Assembly (NCBI GenBank): GCA_004794655.1
Contig: SMMW01000018.1
Location: 16,001 to 80,000, forward strand
Length of the DNA stretch: 64,000 nt
Origin: Marisa cornuarietis
Taxonomy: Eukaryota > Mollusca > Gastropoda > Architaenioglossa > Ampullariidae
Direction of reading: 5' to 3'
In this document: one piece after another, positions 1 to 10,423 of the stretch
Layout of the letters: every line of letters starts with the position of its first letter
Position numbering within the stretch: position 1 is the stretch's first letter
Notes under the pieces: model-generated
Databases searched by the model: none
The model's input: only the letters and a program-made list of their open reading frames with translations
Told to the model about the DNA's origin: nothing
Program-made: the position numbers and the translations under genes

Positions 1-110
1 CACATCTATATCTATATTTGATCTTAAAGTAGTTGTCTCCTTTGCAAGTTTTTTTTTTTTAATTTACTTAATTTATGCTTTCTGTCTGGCTGATAAAATT
101 ATCTTCAGTA

Positions 111-705
111 CAGTAAAACCTCGACATACGAGTGAACCAATTATACGAGTGAATCGAGATACGAGCCAAAAATTCGTGGAAATTTTGTTCTTACTTACGA
201 GCGGCAATTCCATATACGAGCTCGAGTCATTTATATTTCGTAGTGTAAAGACATAAAAGAGAATGTAGTCTTAGTGAAAATCTCAATGTTTTAAGTTAAC
301 AACAGTGTAAATAGTGTTTGTCTCATCAGCTGATTCATTCAGCACCCGTCTGCTCTCCGGCTCCCTCCATCTTTCCCGCCATCTGCCTACCTCCGTTATT
401 GACAGTCTTCGTCTCCTCCAAGGTAAGATTGATAAATATAACATATTCTTTCTTATTTTATTATCTGTATTATTTATATTATTGTGCCTGTAACATTTAC
501 TATACAGTACTGTATATTATACCGTATTTACATATAAATTGTGTTGTTGTGGGAGGGTCGGAATGCATTAATCCTATTTCCTTTATTTTATATGGGAAAA
601 TAGTTTCAATATATTACTTGGTTTGTTTGTTTGTTTGTTTTGGGGTTTTTTGTACATGCTAGCCCGGTTGTGGAACGGATTAAACTTGTATGTAGAGGAA
701 AACTG
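111..705. mobile_element. Non-autonomous pogo/Tigger-like DNA transposon (about 595 bp)
   Basis: The left end is CAGTAAAACCTCGACATACG, next to TA at 109-110. The right end, …CTTGTATGTAGAGGAAAACTG at 685-705, is its imperfect inverted copy. TIRs beginning CAG and rich in CGA-x-ATACGAG, with TA target sites, are typical of pogo/Tigger elements. Several ATACGAG copies lie inside the left end (144-224). No transposase is visible, so it is a deletion derivative or MITE. The right end has decayed and its TA is not preserved. Confidence 0.65.
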
Positions 706-1713
706 AACATCTGATTAGATATTCGATTAACCTAAAAGTTCACCTTAAAAATCGCCAATATTCTCTTGCCAGTGAAAAATTATAACAACCAGCTGTAATG
801 AGTCAACAGCTACATCACACGCGTGTGACCTCGGGATCTAAGTCGCACCTGTTTGTCATGGAAACTGATGGGTGAGGGGAGAAGACTCGTCAAAGATGTA
901 CCAACTGAAACAGTGAGTTGTTTACTTTTATGATCCGCCTGTCATTTCAACAAATATTCTTTTCATAATTCTCACAAAGAATGAAAATTGCCTTTTATTG
1001 ACAAAACTGTGGTGGGTTCTTTTCCTGGTGACACCAGAGTAATCTCAAACAGAAGTTCTGCTTCAGTTGTCCTGTCTCGTGTCAAATCACAAGGTTCTTT
1101 CCGATAACATGGATAAGTATTATCGTATCATCTTAGACAGATGGCGAACTAAAGTGTGAATAACTTCAAAGGTTGTTCTTTTCAATTTTCCTGTCGCATA
1201 TTATTTTGAGAAGTTTTTCTTGATGTCCTTGGTCGACCTGTCTGCTCTGCCTTTCTTCCCTTTTCCTCCGTCGTTTATTAGTTTAGTTACAGTTTTCTTC
1301 TTTTCTTTCTTTCTTTATTTTTATTTTTGGAATAATTTTTGATTTATTTATTTTTGCCTTTTTGTCTTGTTGGTTTATTGTGTTTTTATAAATTTCATCT
1401 TTTCATTATTATTTTTCATTTGTTTATCATTGTGTAACCTTTCTTTCGTTCTTTCTTTTACTTTTATATTTATTTTTCTTTCGTTGTTTCTTTCTTTTGT
1501 TTATCTTTTCTTTCTTTTTCGACTCATTGATTTTTTAAAATTTAGTTTATTCTTTTTATAATTTGCTCACTCTTTTATTATTTCATTAGTCATTCTTTTA
1601 TTCTGCTTTATAGCTTCTATCGTTCTCTCTCTCTCTCTCTCTCTTTCTTTCTGTCTAATTCTGTGAGCAATACATTTTCAAAAAACACAAGTCAACACTT
1701 GGCTTCAAACTAT

Positions 1714-1719
1714 TTATTG
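1714..1719 (-). terminator. Candidate poly(A) signal AATAAA (distal)
   Basis: AATAAA on the gene strand within a context (…CAATAAATAGTTTG…) that resembles a 3' UTR end. Using it would give a 3' UTR of about 2.3 kb. Motif evidence only. Confidence 0.25.
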
Positions 1720-2480
1720 TCAATATTGAAAAACAATATCAGCAGTTCAGCACATGCACAAACCGTCCAAACAATTCCGCGTAAAAATGCACGCAGATGC
1801 ACGGACGAATGGTGACAACAATGGAACGGTGCCTGACTAATGATGCATAGTCCAAATTACTTCTCACATGAAGACATACCTTTGCATTTATCCCAAAGAC
1901 ACTACTCTTTCTCTCTCTTTCTCTCTCTTTCTCTCTCTCCCTCCTCTTTCCCTTATGGCACAGTCACCATATACTCCATTACTATTGTGACTAAAGAAAG
2001 TTGAAAAACTGGATGAGCAGCATGACAGTGAAGAGCTCATTCTTCAGACTAAATATCACACATCTCTTACACTCGTTCTGATACCTTCAGCAAGGGGGAG
2101 TGGACAAGCATTGTTTCTGTTCTTACATGCTTGGTATAGTGGGTTTCATTTTCACCACACATATGCCCGTCCACTAAGCACTTCCAGATCAAAATACATT
2201 TTCTTTAAGAGGAGAAGCTTCGGCATTGCCAAGTGGCTCACCCTCGTGGTCACTTTTGTTCGCAAGGTGTGGACAATGCTCCGTACAATCCCTGCGTTTG
2301 TGGGAGCTGTACACGTGATCTCCTTCCTACCCTCTTGCAATTTCTTCATTCGTTCCCTTTCTTTCATATTTATCAGTCTGCTACCCTCCACCATCAAGTG
2401 TTCGCTTGAAAAAAAAAAGCAGTCTCTTGTTTGATATTAACGGCTTGGTGAAAAACAAAATTAAAACATGCGTAGGTATT

Positions 2481-2492
2481 TTCTCTCTCTCA

Positions 2493-2548
<56 letters not shown>
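2481..2548. repeat. (CT)n(CA)n microsatellite
   Basis: CT run with one interruption, then about 23 CA units. Confidence 0.95.
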
Positions 2549-2549
<1 letters not shown>

Positions 2550-3219
2550 GCATCCACATACGAACACGCTCGCCAATACACAGGATGCGGCACCTGGTCT
2601 TCTCGTTATCTCAGTCACCATCATTTTCATCACTTATCGCAAAGTGCACGATGGGTGCCTAATCAAAACACTAAAAGACTAGAACGAGGATTTAACGAGG
2701 GTTGGTGTGCACCACTTGTCACGATGATTAGGACTGTGTTTGAGAACTGCATGCTGCCCCTCAGGAAAGTTGATTCTGAGCAAATCCTATGCAAGAGTCT
2801 TGCCGTTAAATCACTTCAGTCAGTACATAAATTTCCTAAACTCCAGTGATCTCTCGAGTCAATGTTTGAGAAAACAATTTTCAATTTAATTAAATCAAAA
2901 GCATTATAGTTCAATCCTAAGTTATCTATTCCACTAAATCATGAAAATATTGTTATTAATTTCTAGTTTCACTTTGCTTCTAGCTATTGTCTAACAATTT
3001 CTACATTACATGTTTTGTAGGGATTTTTTAGAGCAGGAACTAAAATGTTTATCTTGTTTCTTTTTGCGAAATAATACAGCTTGATGTGATTTGCTTATTA
3101 ACACTTGGACAAAAATGATATTCTGGATTCCAATTTTTTTTTCTATCAGTCTCGTAGATGAGACGCAGGTTAGGTCCCACTTCTTACAACTGAAATAACG
3201 ACGTTTCAAAAATAAAATT

Positions 3220-3225
3220 TTTATT
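3220..3225 (-). terminator. Candidate poly(A) signal AATAAA (proximal)
   Basis: TTTATT on the plus strand is AATAAA on the gene strand, about 800 nt past the predicted stop. It is one of two plausible signals and is placed by motif only. Confidence 0.25.
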
Positions 3226-4022
3226 GATGAGTGCCAGTGATGGCAGGTGGGATGTCAGAGTGGTCGGTGCTTCCTGAAAGTACCAGAGCTGCACTTATAT
3301 TAAGGACAGATAAGCTACGTTCGAGCTGGTAATGGAAGACTTAAACATTAATTAACCGACCGTGACTTATAGCAGGAGGTCATCAGGTGAAGGCCACGGA
3401 GCAGGTACGTCGCAAGTTCGACTGAATGCAGCTTCACAGCTGAAAGTCTGTCACTCATGTCACGTGACGTGTGATTGTCTACTTCATGGCTGGACACCTC
3501 GCTTCTGTCCACTGGCTGTGCTGGTCGTTTCTTCTAGAATCTCGGGTGCCTGTCTTATTGCACGTCCCCTCAAAGGCTCATGTTTGAAAGACTAGGGTAT
3601 GATCTCTCGAACTTTTCCTGATGTCTAGAAGGCCCCGTGTTCTTTACACAGTGACCCGTCTTTCATTCGCGTCCAGTGGACATTATCATCGATCCTTTCG
3701 TCGTCTTCGAGTGATGACAGAACAGACGAAATATCCGAGATACTTTTGTTAGTTCTGCATTGAGATTCCAGTGTCTGAGTTCTTGATGATGGTAATGTCC
3801 TGGGTAGCGACTGTTGCTCGTGCGCTGGTAACACACGGTCTTTTCGCGTCAAAGGCCGGTTACTCGCCCAAGGCAACCCGTACAGAGCCTCACATAAGTT
3901 AGACAACTCGTTCATGCGGAAGACTGCGTGTCTTCCAGAGAGGAAGGCAAGTCCTTCAACTCTCCAAAATCTTCAACAAGCCAGAGGTTTGATCACGCAA
4001 GTTCCTATCAACACAGGTCTGT

Positions 4023-4181
4023 TTACCCATCTGGAATGGCCACTGTAGAGAGCCAGGAAAAGGTGAAGGACACTTCCCACAACTGAAAGAACGAACCACT
4101 CACACATGGGGCAAGTCGTACGAACTCATTATCCACCGAAGTCACACACAGACCGGTCTGGTCCAACCGCAGCTGCCCATC
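4023..4181 (-). CDS. GALNT: GALNT exon 10: second (beta) lectin repeat and predicted C-terminus
   Basis: Encodes residues 668-719 and TAA (4025-4023). The acceptor is a GU-rich tract ending TTTCTAAG/GAT. DGQLRLDQTGLCV, FVRLAPC and QLWE (700-703) fit a beta repeat; the CLD position again lacks Asp (CVT). After W702 only 17 residues remain (VSFTFSWLSTVAIPDG), and no third repeat is present. A usable donor, GATGG/GTAAAC at 4027, sits just before the stop, so splicing to another exon is possible. One candidate is a tiny exon starting near 3274. No gamma-repeat exon was recognised down to base 1. Confidence 0.78.
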   Translation of the reverse strand, partial: DGQLRLDQTGLCVTSVDNEFVRLAPCVSGSFFQLWEVSFTFSWLSTVAIPDG

Positions 4182-4472
4182 CTTAGAAAGTGACACACAC
4201 ACAAAAACCAAGCCTTCTGTCAGCCAAAAACAAAATACATGTTTTTGAAGTTTTGCATGCGACACTTTCATAACGCAAACTTTTGACAAAATGGTGTTAT
4301 CCGGTTTTATCAAAAATAAGAACTATTTTGCTCTTGCCTATAACTTTAAGTATGATTTAAGAAAAAAAGACACAAAAGACCCCTTGCTTTTTTCTTGTTT
4401 TTCTCTGTCTTTCCTTTGCTTTCCAAGTATAGTCGTGTACTTAACGGCAGCAAAGAACATATGTATACTCAC
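4182..4472 (-). other. Intron 9
   Basis: A 291-nt intron with donor GTGAGT and acceptor CTAAG. The acceptor tract on the gene strand contains a short GU repeat (4203-4193). Nothing else was recognised. Confidence 0.8.
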
Positions 4473-4592
4473 CACAAGGTTCCACTGTGGCTGAGGCAGA
4501 TGGCAACCATAGAGAGTCAAGCGTTTATTTGGTCCAGGTACCACACACCCACCACCCGCTTCCATAGCACCAGACAGGAAGAGCTGTATAGT
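4473..4592 (-). CDS. GALNT: GALNT exon 9: first (alpha) ricin-type lectin repeat
   Basis: Encodes residues 628-667. The acceptor is ATTCTTGCAG/ACT and the donor CTTGTG/GTGAGT. The peptide has the spacing of a ricin B-type repeat: G635, C643, the strand RLTLYGCH (C657, H658) and Q663-W664. The usual CLD triplet reads CVV here, so the sugar-contacting aspartate is missing. The QxW core is kept only as QPQW. Joining to exon 8 gives HFGQ then TIQLF, the normal start of the lectin domain in this family. Phase 0 on both sides, 120 nt. Confidence 0.85.
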
Positions 4593-4768
4593 CTGCAAGA
4601 ATAAGAGGCGTTTGTGATTTGTGGACCTGATCGAGGCCGAAGCTAATAATAATTATTATGATAATAACGAGAATTTTAGACGCACTCTTAATTCTTTCTG
4701 TCGGTTTTTGTTCCCTTTAGAATTTATGGTTGACTGTTCAGTTGGAAAAAGGTGCTTAAGTGTAATGA

Positions 4769-4769
<1 letters not shown>

Positions 4770-4811
<42 letters not shown>

Positions 4812-4819
4812 TGCGTGTG
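4770..4819. repeat. (GT)n microsatellite upstream of exon 9
   Basis: About 19 GT units and a GC-interrupted end. Confidence 0.95.
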
Positions 4820-6928
4820 CTGATATGACATTTAAATGTGTGACAACTGATATTTGAGACAGATGTTTGTTGTGGTGATCGAGTTTATTTCTAAACGGCA
4901 AGTACCATCCACCTTTGTCCAACCGATCAGTCGATCCCAACTCCATCCATTACATCATTGATAAAAGTTCAAAAGTGTGTCACTGTCAAGGTAAGAAAAG
5001 GAAAGACTGTCCGAAGCGCTCTGCAATATCTTAAGATTTTTCTCAGCTCCGAAATAGTCATCATCGTCGTCGTCGTCTCATGATCACCTCCTCTAAATTA
5101 CACATTAAGCTTTTCTTTCCATTCTACGTTCTATCGTCTCTAGAAAGCAAAAAGTTTAAATTAGTTATTAAGTTATTTCATTTAGCGAGGAAAAAGTTGT
5201 GGGGTTTTTTCCACTCACCTGATTTTTGCCCCCTTGACAGGCCTCAAGGCGCAGATCATCGGGTGACCCAAATTTTGCGGTCAGACAGAGTAAACTGCCT
5301 TTATTTTTTAGCTGTTGACAATCGCAGAAAACGGAGACGTTATTTTGTAAGGCGTGCAAAATAACATAGAAATAAATAAAGAAAAAAGAGAAAGAAAGAA
5401 GAAACCCATAAAATTTTACAAAACCAATAAAAAAATTGAAATATACTTCATCCCTGGTTCACTCTGTCATTCACCTTTTACATTACATTTACATTTTTTT
5501 AAATCTGACCTCATAATCCATATAAGAAAGTCCTGATTGTGTTCCCTACATCCTAATCATCAACATTATGTGTTACTATTAGATAGAAGCGCCATAAACT
5601 ATCCACACCGATACAGAGATGCAGACACAGAATTCCTAATAATGTTCACAACAGAAAGCGAAGCAGTGTCTTTCGTCTAAAGCGTCTCGTTATATTTTAC
5701 AAGAGAAAAAAAAACCTAAGTCAAACAGAGACTTAGAAAAAATAAGATTTTGTATGTTTCGTAGAAGAACAAGCGGTTTTCTTGTCTTCTGATAAATTTA
5801 AACAATGAAGTAGACACACTCTTTGACCTAACTTGTAGACGGGGTCTTTTTATTAATTTTTTTATTAATGTAATTAACGAACAGATGTATCAAATGTGGC
5901 CAGAGAATGAACTTTACAAGACATAAATTACAAATAGGAAAAACATTCTACACATGAAGTCACCATGTATGCAGACGTTTTCATATCAGTACCTTCTACA
6001 ACTGCCACATCGTGTAGGTCCGCCAGCCTACGTACGTACAAGGGGAGGCTACTTTTTAATCATTGGTTTCACAAACGAAAAGATTAACTTCCCTTATTTC
6101 TAATCGCTTGTCTACTCTTCTGTTCCCTCGCAAACAAGTTTATAAGGTACAGACCGCGGACTGAAGCATAAACTTCTGGATAAGAGTAATAAAAATTCAT
6201 AATAAAATTAGGGAGATTTAGAGGAGAGAGAGAGAGAGAGGCACCTGAAAGTGAGAATTCTCTGCGAGGATGATAAGAAAGACAACCCGCCCTAAAGAGA
6301 GGGAGTTGGAGAAGATCAACGTCTAAACGTAAAATAAGGATAAACGAATCCTATAACAAGCCCCTGCGAGCGTTGTTCACCGTCATCAGGGTACAGCCCA
6401 ACGTGTAAATCCTAATCCGTCGATTTTCACCTCCCTTAATAAATCCCGCAATCCTACTGTTACCTAACGGGTCTTGATTAATGACCGTTAGTAGCTCGTT
6501 GGGTTCAGAGATCTGACAGTGTCAACTTCCAAAGGGAACACAGAAGGTTTCGTTATCCTAAACAATAAATAAATCTTCTATTACAGACTGAGTAATGCTA
6601 AACAACAATACACGCCTACCCTAAAACCTAAACAACTACAATGGCAACACACGCCCGTCCAAAACCGTGAAACTCACCGGCGACACACGCCTACAATACT
6701 CTCACCTACTCCTTCTTCTCTCTCTTTTAACGATCACACTAACGTTGCCCATGCGCTCTCCTGCTAGAACATTTTACATCACAGCTTGCGTCATTCATCC
6801 AGACTTGCGTCATTCACCGAGGCTCACGTCATTCACACTTGGTCACGCGCTCGCTAGAATCGACCTCGACCCACTAAACATTTCATTCATAACACCTACA
6901 GACTGACTGTACAAGAGACATTTTTCCA

Positions 6929-7003
6929 GGCATAACCACGAGCAGGCCTTGAACAAGCGACCTTCTCCACAATCGGGCGCTCTAACCACTAGCCCACTAT
7001 TGA
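6929..7003 (-). mobile_element. tRNA-derived SINE fragment
   Basis: The minus strand reads TGGGCTAGTGGTTAGAGCGC (A-box like) and, about 30 nt on, TTGTTCAAGGCC (B-box like). This gives tRNA-head spacing without a foldable full tRNA. Confidence 0.5.
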
Positions 7004-7107
7004 AAAAAAAATTAAAGAAATTTTCTTTAAGTGAAAAAATGGGAACAATCGGGATCTGGCTTAGGTTGACATCCTCCTCTTAGAAACCTGCGTTTCGTGG
7101 TGCTCAC

Positions 7108-7251
7108 CTGCCCGAAGTGTGTGGCATGAGGGGAAGGTACGTCCAGGTGCGTCGCAACACTGTCCAGGTACCACTGGAAGCTGCGACACTGCAGCTGATC
7201 TCTCAATGCCACTCGCGATGTGACATCCCCAGTGTCCGACGAGGACATGTT
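7108..7251 (-). CDS. GALNT: GALNT exon 8: end of catalytic domain and linker
   Basis: Encodes residues 580-627. The acceptor is TTGTTTCAG/AAC and the donor GGGCAG/GTGAGC. The family pattern GD-V-x-x-R-x-x-LR-x-x-L-x-C-x-SF-x-WYL appears as GDVTSRVALRDQLQCRSFQWYLD. The linker toward the lectin region follows, ending HFGQ. N580 begins an NMS sequon. Length is a multiple of three with phase 0 on both sides. Confidence 0.93.
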
Positions 7252-7985
7252 CTGAAACAATATTTTGGAATTGGTAAGCAGTGGGGGGGACTCTTGGACA
7301 AAGTTGAAAGGGACTTACAGCCATCTGTTTGAGTAGCTAGCGAGAAAAGCGAAATTCTGTTTTCGTTGGTTACATAGTAGAAGTAGAAAGGTTTCTATAA
7401 TGTTTGCTAGTGTTTTCATTCTTTAGTAAATCAAACGCAAAAGTGCACATGAAACAATAATGTAAGCATAGTAAAGATGTTTTGTAGAATATTCAAGCCC
7501 TCCAACACCTCTGCTTCCCAAAAATAAGTAATCAGACACAAAACAATTATGTATTTATGTAAAGGCAAAGAGATGTCCAAATAGTGAGAAATGAGCTATA
7601 CCGTATGGAGACACGAAGCTCCGAAAACATGTATTGTACATCATGTAGTAAGGTTGATGAAAGTGTCTAGAAAGAAAGGTGGTTAAACTGGCTTCAAATG
7701 GTGCAGATTAAGAACTAGTCTGAACGTACGCAAAAAGCAATAATTTTGTGAATAAGATTAAATTGTTGTTGTTCTATCAGGAAATTCTCCCTCTCCTTAC
7801 TTGTCTGTAAGAAGAGTAAAAAGACACTCTTGTTCAAAAAATAATTATCGACACAATTTCAACAAATATCTGAGACAGGCAGTCAGACTAATTCGTTTTT
7901 GCATGTGGAGTTTGACAAAGTCGCAGAATGTGCCGGCAGCTTTAGCAGCTAGATTGACTGGCTAAATGCTCTGAGAGCTGCTGAC
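7252..7985 (-). other. Intron 7
   Basis: A 734-nt AT-rich intron. Nothing notable was recognised inside it. Confidence 0.8.
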
Positions 7986-8162
7986 CACGGCGGCGAAGAA
8001 GAAGCGGCTGTACTGGTCCATCCACACGTTGGCGGCGCGGGCCAGGTTGGTGAGGACCGTGGTGTGAGGGTCAGCCGGAAAGGAGTAGGGGACCAAGTTG
8101 CGGAACACGTGACCCACGCGAGAGCAAGGGAGAATCTCCAGACTGCCGCCACACATCCACAC
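7986..8162 (-). CDS. GALNT: GALNT exon 7: metal-binding His and end of catalytic core
   Basis: Encodes residues 521-579. The acceptor is TTTTTGCAG/GTG. It reads VWMCGGSLEILPCSRVGHVFR, placing H538, the third metal ligand, in the usual SRVGH context. NLVPYSFP and ANVWMDQYSRFFF follow, matching the family's E/N-VWMD-x-Y block. The donor is taken as GCCGTG/GTCAGC. A second possible donor three bases earlier (GCC/GTGGTC) would drop Val579 and also keep phase 0. The 177-nt length is frame-neutral, but skipping would remove H538. Confidence 0.92.
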
Positions 8163-8808
8163 CTGCAAAAACATTTCAGTAATGACTGGGCATCGAACCT
8201 TCATCGTGAGACCACTAGCGACACGTATAATATTATACAATATAAAACTGAGACATATATATATATAGTATGTTATAGTACTATAGCGTTATACAATATA
8301 AAACGAGACTCGTGTATACATTTACAAGTCTTTTCATTTGTTTAATTATGAATTTTTTTTCTCTTACCTATGCATCGACGTTCTCGTGTGTGTATATATA
8401 TATGTGTGTGTGTGTGCGTTTGCATATATGGGTGATGGTGATAATGTTTTTTAAGAGCTTTTCTTTTAGAATACGAAGATCTACTCCACACAAATGTGAC
8501 CAATTTGTCGATGTTCATATTGACATAATAAGAAGTGTCGTGTACATAATATATATATATATATTATGTATTACTTAATTATTACTGCATGGAAGTGTAA
8601 GAAGCAATGAGCAATCCAAATGGAGTGCCATGCAACTAAAATAGCCTAAAACAAGGCATTCACATAACCGAACATATAACCTGACAAAATCTGACGTAAA
8701 AGCGGACATAAAACTTGACATAAAACCTGAGAAATTTGACATAAGACCTAACATATACCCTAACTAAAAACCGAAAACATGTATAAGATGATAACAACGG
8801 CAGCTGAC
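8163..8808 (-). other. Intron 6
   Basis: A 646-nt AT-rich intron with TA/TG repeats at about 8256-8270, 8393-8420 and 8547-8570. A possible SINE fragment lies next to the exon 7 acceptor at 8180-8222. A degenerate repeat of the ACATAAAACCTGA type runs through 8660-8770. Confidence 0.8.
8180..8222 (-). mobile_element. Possible SINE fragment beside exon 7
   Basis: The minus strand has TCGCTAGTGGTC and, close after, AAGGTTCGATGCCCAGTC. These are like A- and B-box sequences with shortened spacing. The fragment ends about 20 nt before the exon 7 acceptor. Confidence 0.3.
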
Positions 8809-8926
8809 CCTGAAAGACAGTTCCATGTTCTCGCCGCCCCAAATATCCATGAGATCATCATAAGACCCGATGTTGTAGAAGAAATCGCGGTCAACGGCGA
8901 AGAGTCCACCGCTGATTACAGGTGTG
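8809..8926 (-). CDS. GALNT: GALNT exon 6: WGGEN (Gal/GalNAc-T) motif
   Basis: Encodes residues 481 (completed) to 520. The acceptor is GTGTGACAG/C. The peptide [16 protein letters not shown] leads to [24 protein letters not shown] at 510-514 with E516 is the shared Gal/GalNAc-transferase motif that binds acceptor and sugar. All core residues are present. The donor TTCAGG/GTCAGC has C at +3, away from the usual GTRAGT. The neighbouring downstream frame (VSCRC...) shows no family similarity, so the boundary is well supported. Confidence 0.94.
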
Positions 8927-9095
8927 CTGTCACACGAAATAAACAGCAAGGGTTAAAGATGATGAAGTCAGTGGCGGAGGTTGAATTAGTGATAATGATA
9001 AATAATAGTGGCAATGGTTTCTGTGCTAAGAGGGCTGCTGAGAGAAAAGTTGGTTGCAGATGTGACAAGTAGGAGACTGAGACACCAATATTCAC

Positions 9096-9256
9096 CGGAT
9101 CGGCTGGTGAGGCCCGACTCTTGTGGTCAGGACATCAGGTGGAATGGCTCGCCACCCGAACTCCAGCCTCCAGTTGAAGTCGCCCTGCAGATCGTCCGGA
9201 GACCGAACGTACGCGAAGGACTCGGACTTGATGACATCGATGTAGGGACTGACAAC
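9096..9256 (-). CDS. GALNT: GALNT exon 5: central catalytic domain
   Basis: Encodes residues 428-480 plus two bases of Arg481. The acceptor is GTCTTCCCAG/GTT and the donor GATCCG/GTGAAT. The sequence starts VVSPYIDVI, the family strand VVCP-x-ID-x-I with Ser in place of Cys. It continues FAYV, then GDFNWRLEFGWRAIPP, the usual G-x-F-x-W-x-L-x-F-x-W block, and ends PHQPI, which with exon 6 makes the conserved PIRTP. No frameshift or stop was seen. Confidence 0.94.
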
Positions 9257-10137
9257 CTGGGAAGACAGACAGACAGACACCAGGTGACGATAAGTGAACA
9301 TGAAGTCACGTGGTTAATGCCATGAATTTCTGATATAAAATGTTTCGACTTTCAGTGGTTTGGAAATAATGAGTGCCTTGTCGCTTTAACAATGGTGTAC
9401 ATTGGTCACAGCTCGCTGATTTCTGTCAATATCCTACTATTCCTCTCCTCTTTAACTCTGCTTCTTCACTATTCCCATTCATTGTAAGAATAACAGCTTT
9501 TTTTTAAAGACATTATATCTTTGAAGCCACACGCTTCTTTCTTTTTTTAAACAAAAAGCACGAACCTCGAGACGGTGCGTCCACTAACAAATATTATTTA
9601 ATACATCATAAAATTGTTTTCTTTTTCTATTCAGCCTCCTTGTTCATCCGCCACAGCCCGGTGATCGGAAAAGAAACAGTACTAGATGTTCCAGTAATTT
9701 AGTTTGCTTCTGATAAACTACACGAGCCAAGAACACTATCGTTTATCTCATGTATTCTCCTAACAGATGTAAACATGTCTGTTATTTATACAGCCTTTTG
9801 CCTGTCATCATAAGTATATCTTACAGCACAAAATATACTAACAGAGCAAGGATTCTGTTTCTAGACCATTAGAACATTAATGTTTAGACCAGGCACCATT
9901 ACCGACATCAGATTCCCCTGGGGGGTTCTGAGCCGTCAAACTGAAGCTATTAGGACGAGTATCATAAACCAAACTAATGTTCTGTATTGTTAAACACAGT
10001 CCGTTGGGCGTAGCTACAACTTAAACAGACACCATTAAGGTCTGCGTCTGGTTCTGCAGACTCCATCTGGAGACACTCTGGCCAACCAAGATTCTAGTAG
10101 GGCTTTAGAAAATGACATGTTAAATGTGATCAGGAAC
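9257..10137 (-). other. Intron 4
   Basis: An 881-nt intron with a short CAGA repeat next to the exon 5 acceptor (about 9264-9280). No other element was recognised. Confidence 0.8.
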
Positions 10138-10247
10138 CTTTTTTCGGTCGTGCAAAAGAGCTTCCAGCAAGGGTTGAAGCCACCCGACACCGCACTCGCA
10201 GTGGGAATCCAGGAACACCAAAATCTGCCCTCGAGCCTCACGAGCGC
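10138..10247 (-). CDS. GALNT: GALNT exon 4: metal-binding DSH motif
   Basis: Encodes residues 391 (completed) to 427. The acceptor is CTCTTTCAG/GC. The peptide contains [13 protein letters not shown], holding the D-x-H metal motif (D404, S405, H406) and E408, then [16 protein letters not shown]. This is the hallmark block of the family's first catalytic half. The donor AAAAAG/GTTCCT is weak at positions +3 to +6. It is nevertheless the one that gives the expected continuous join to exon 5 (HDRKK then VVSPYID) with exact family spacing. Confidence 0.92.
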
Positions 10248-10369
10248 CTGAAAGAGAATGTGACAAATACAGGTAATTTTCTGGCACCCGCGGTGCTTAG
10301 CAACAGTAAGAAACCGATAAGTGACGGGAGGGAGGGAGGGGAAAAAAACAAGAAATCAAAAGGGACAGC

Positions 10370-10372
<3 letters not shown>

Positions 10373-10420
<48 letters not shown>
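10373..10420. repeat. (CA)n microsatellite upstream of exon 4
   Basis: About 24 CA units, 125 nt from the exon 4 acceptor. Confidence 0.95.

Positions 10421-10423
<3 letters not shown>

Larger units (their letters stand above)
706..4022. other. 3' UTR and/or downstream flank of GALNT
   Basis: No coding exon was recognised. It holds a T-rich, TTTC/CTTT-rich tract at about 1260-1560, CT tracts at 1624-1644 and 1903-1940, a compound CT/CA microsatellite at 2481-2548, two candidate poly(A) signals, and otherwise unremarkable sequence. The minus-strand reading frame 3915-3625 does not resemble a lectin repeat. Confidence 0.5.
4593..7107 (-). other. Intron 8
   Basis: A 2.5-kb intron. It holds a GT microsatellite at 4770-4819, a GA run at 6225-6240, an AT-rich stretch at about 5350-5530 and a tRNA-SINE fragment at 6929-7003. 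No exon was recognised. Confidence 0.8.

Noticed and set aside
3625..3915. Minus-strand frame as a possible third lectin repeat
   Set aside because: It has no QxW, no CLD and no cysteine pair with ricin-repeat spacing.
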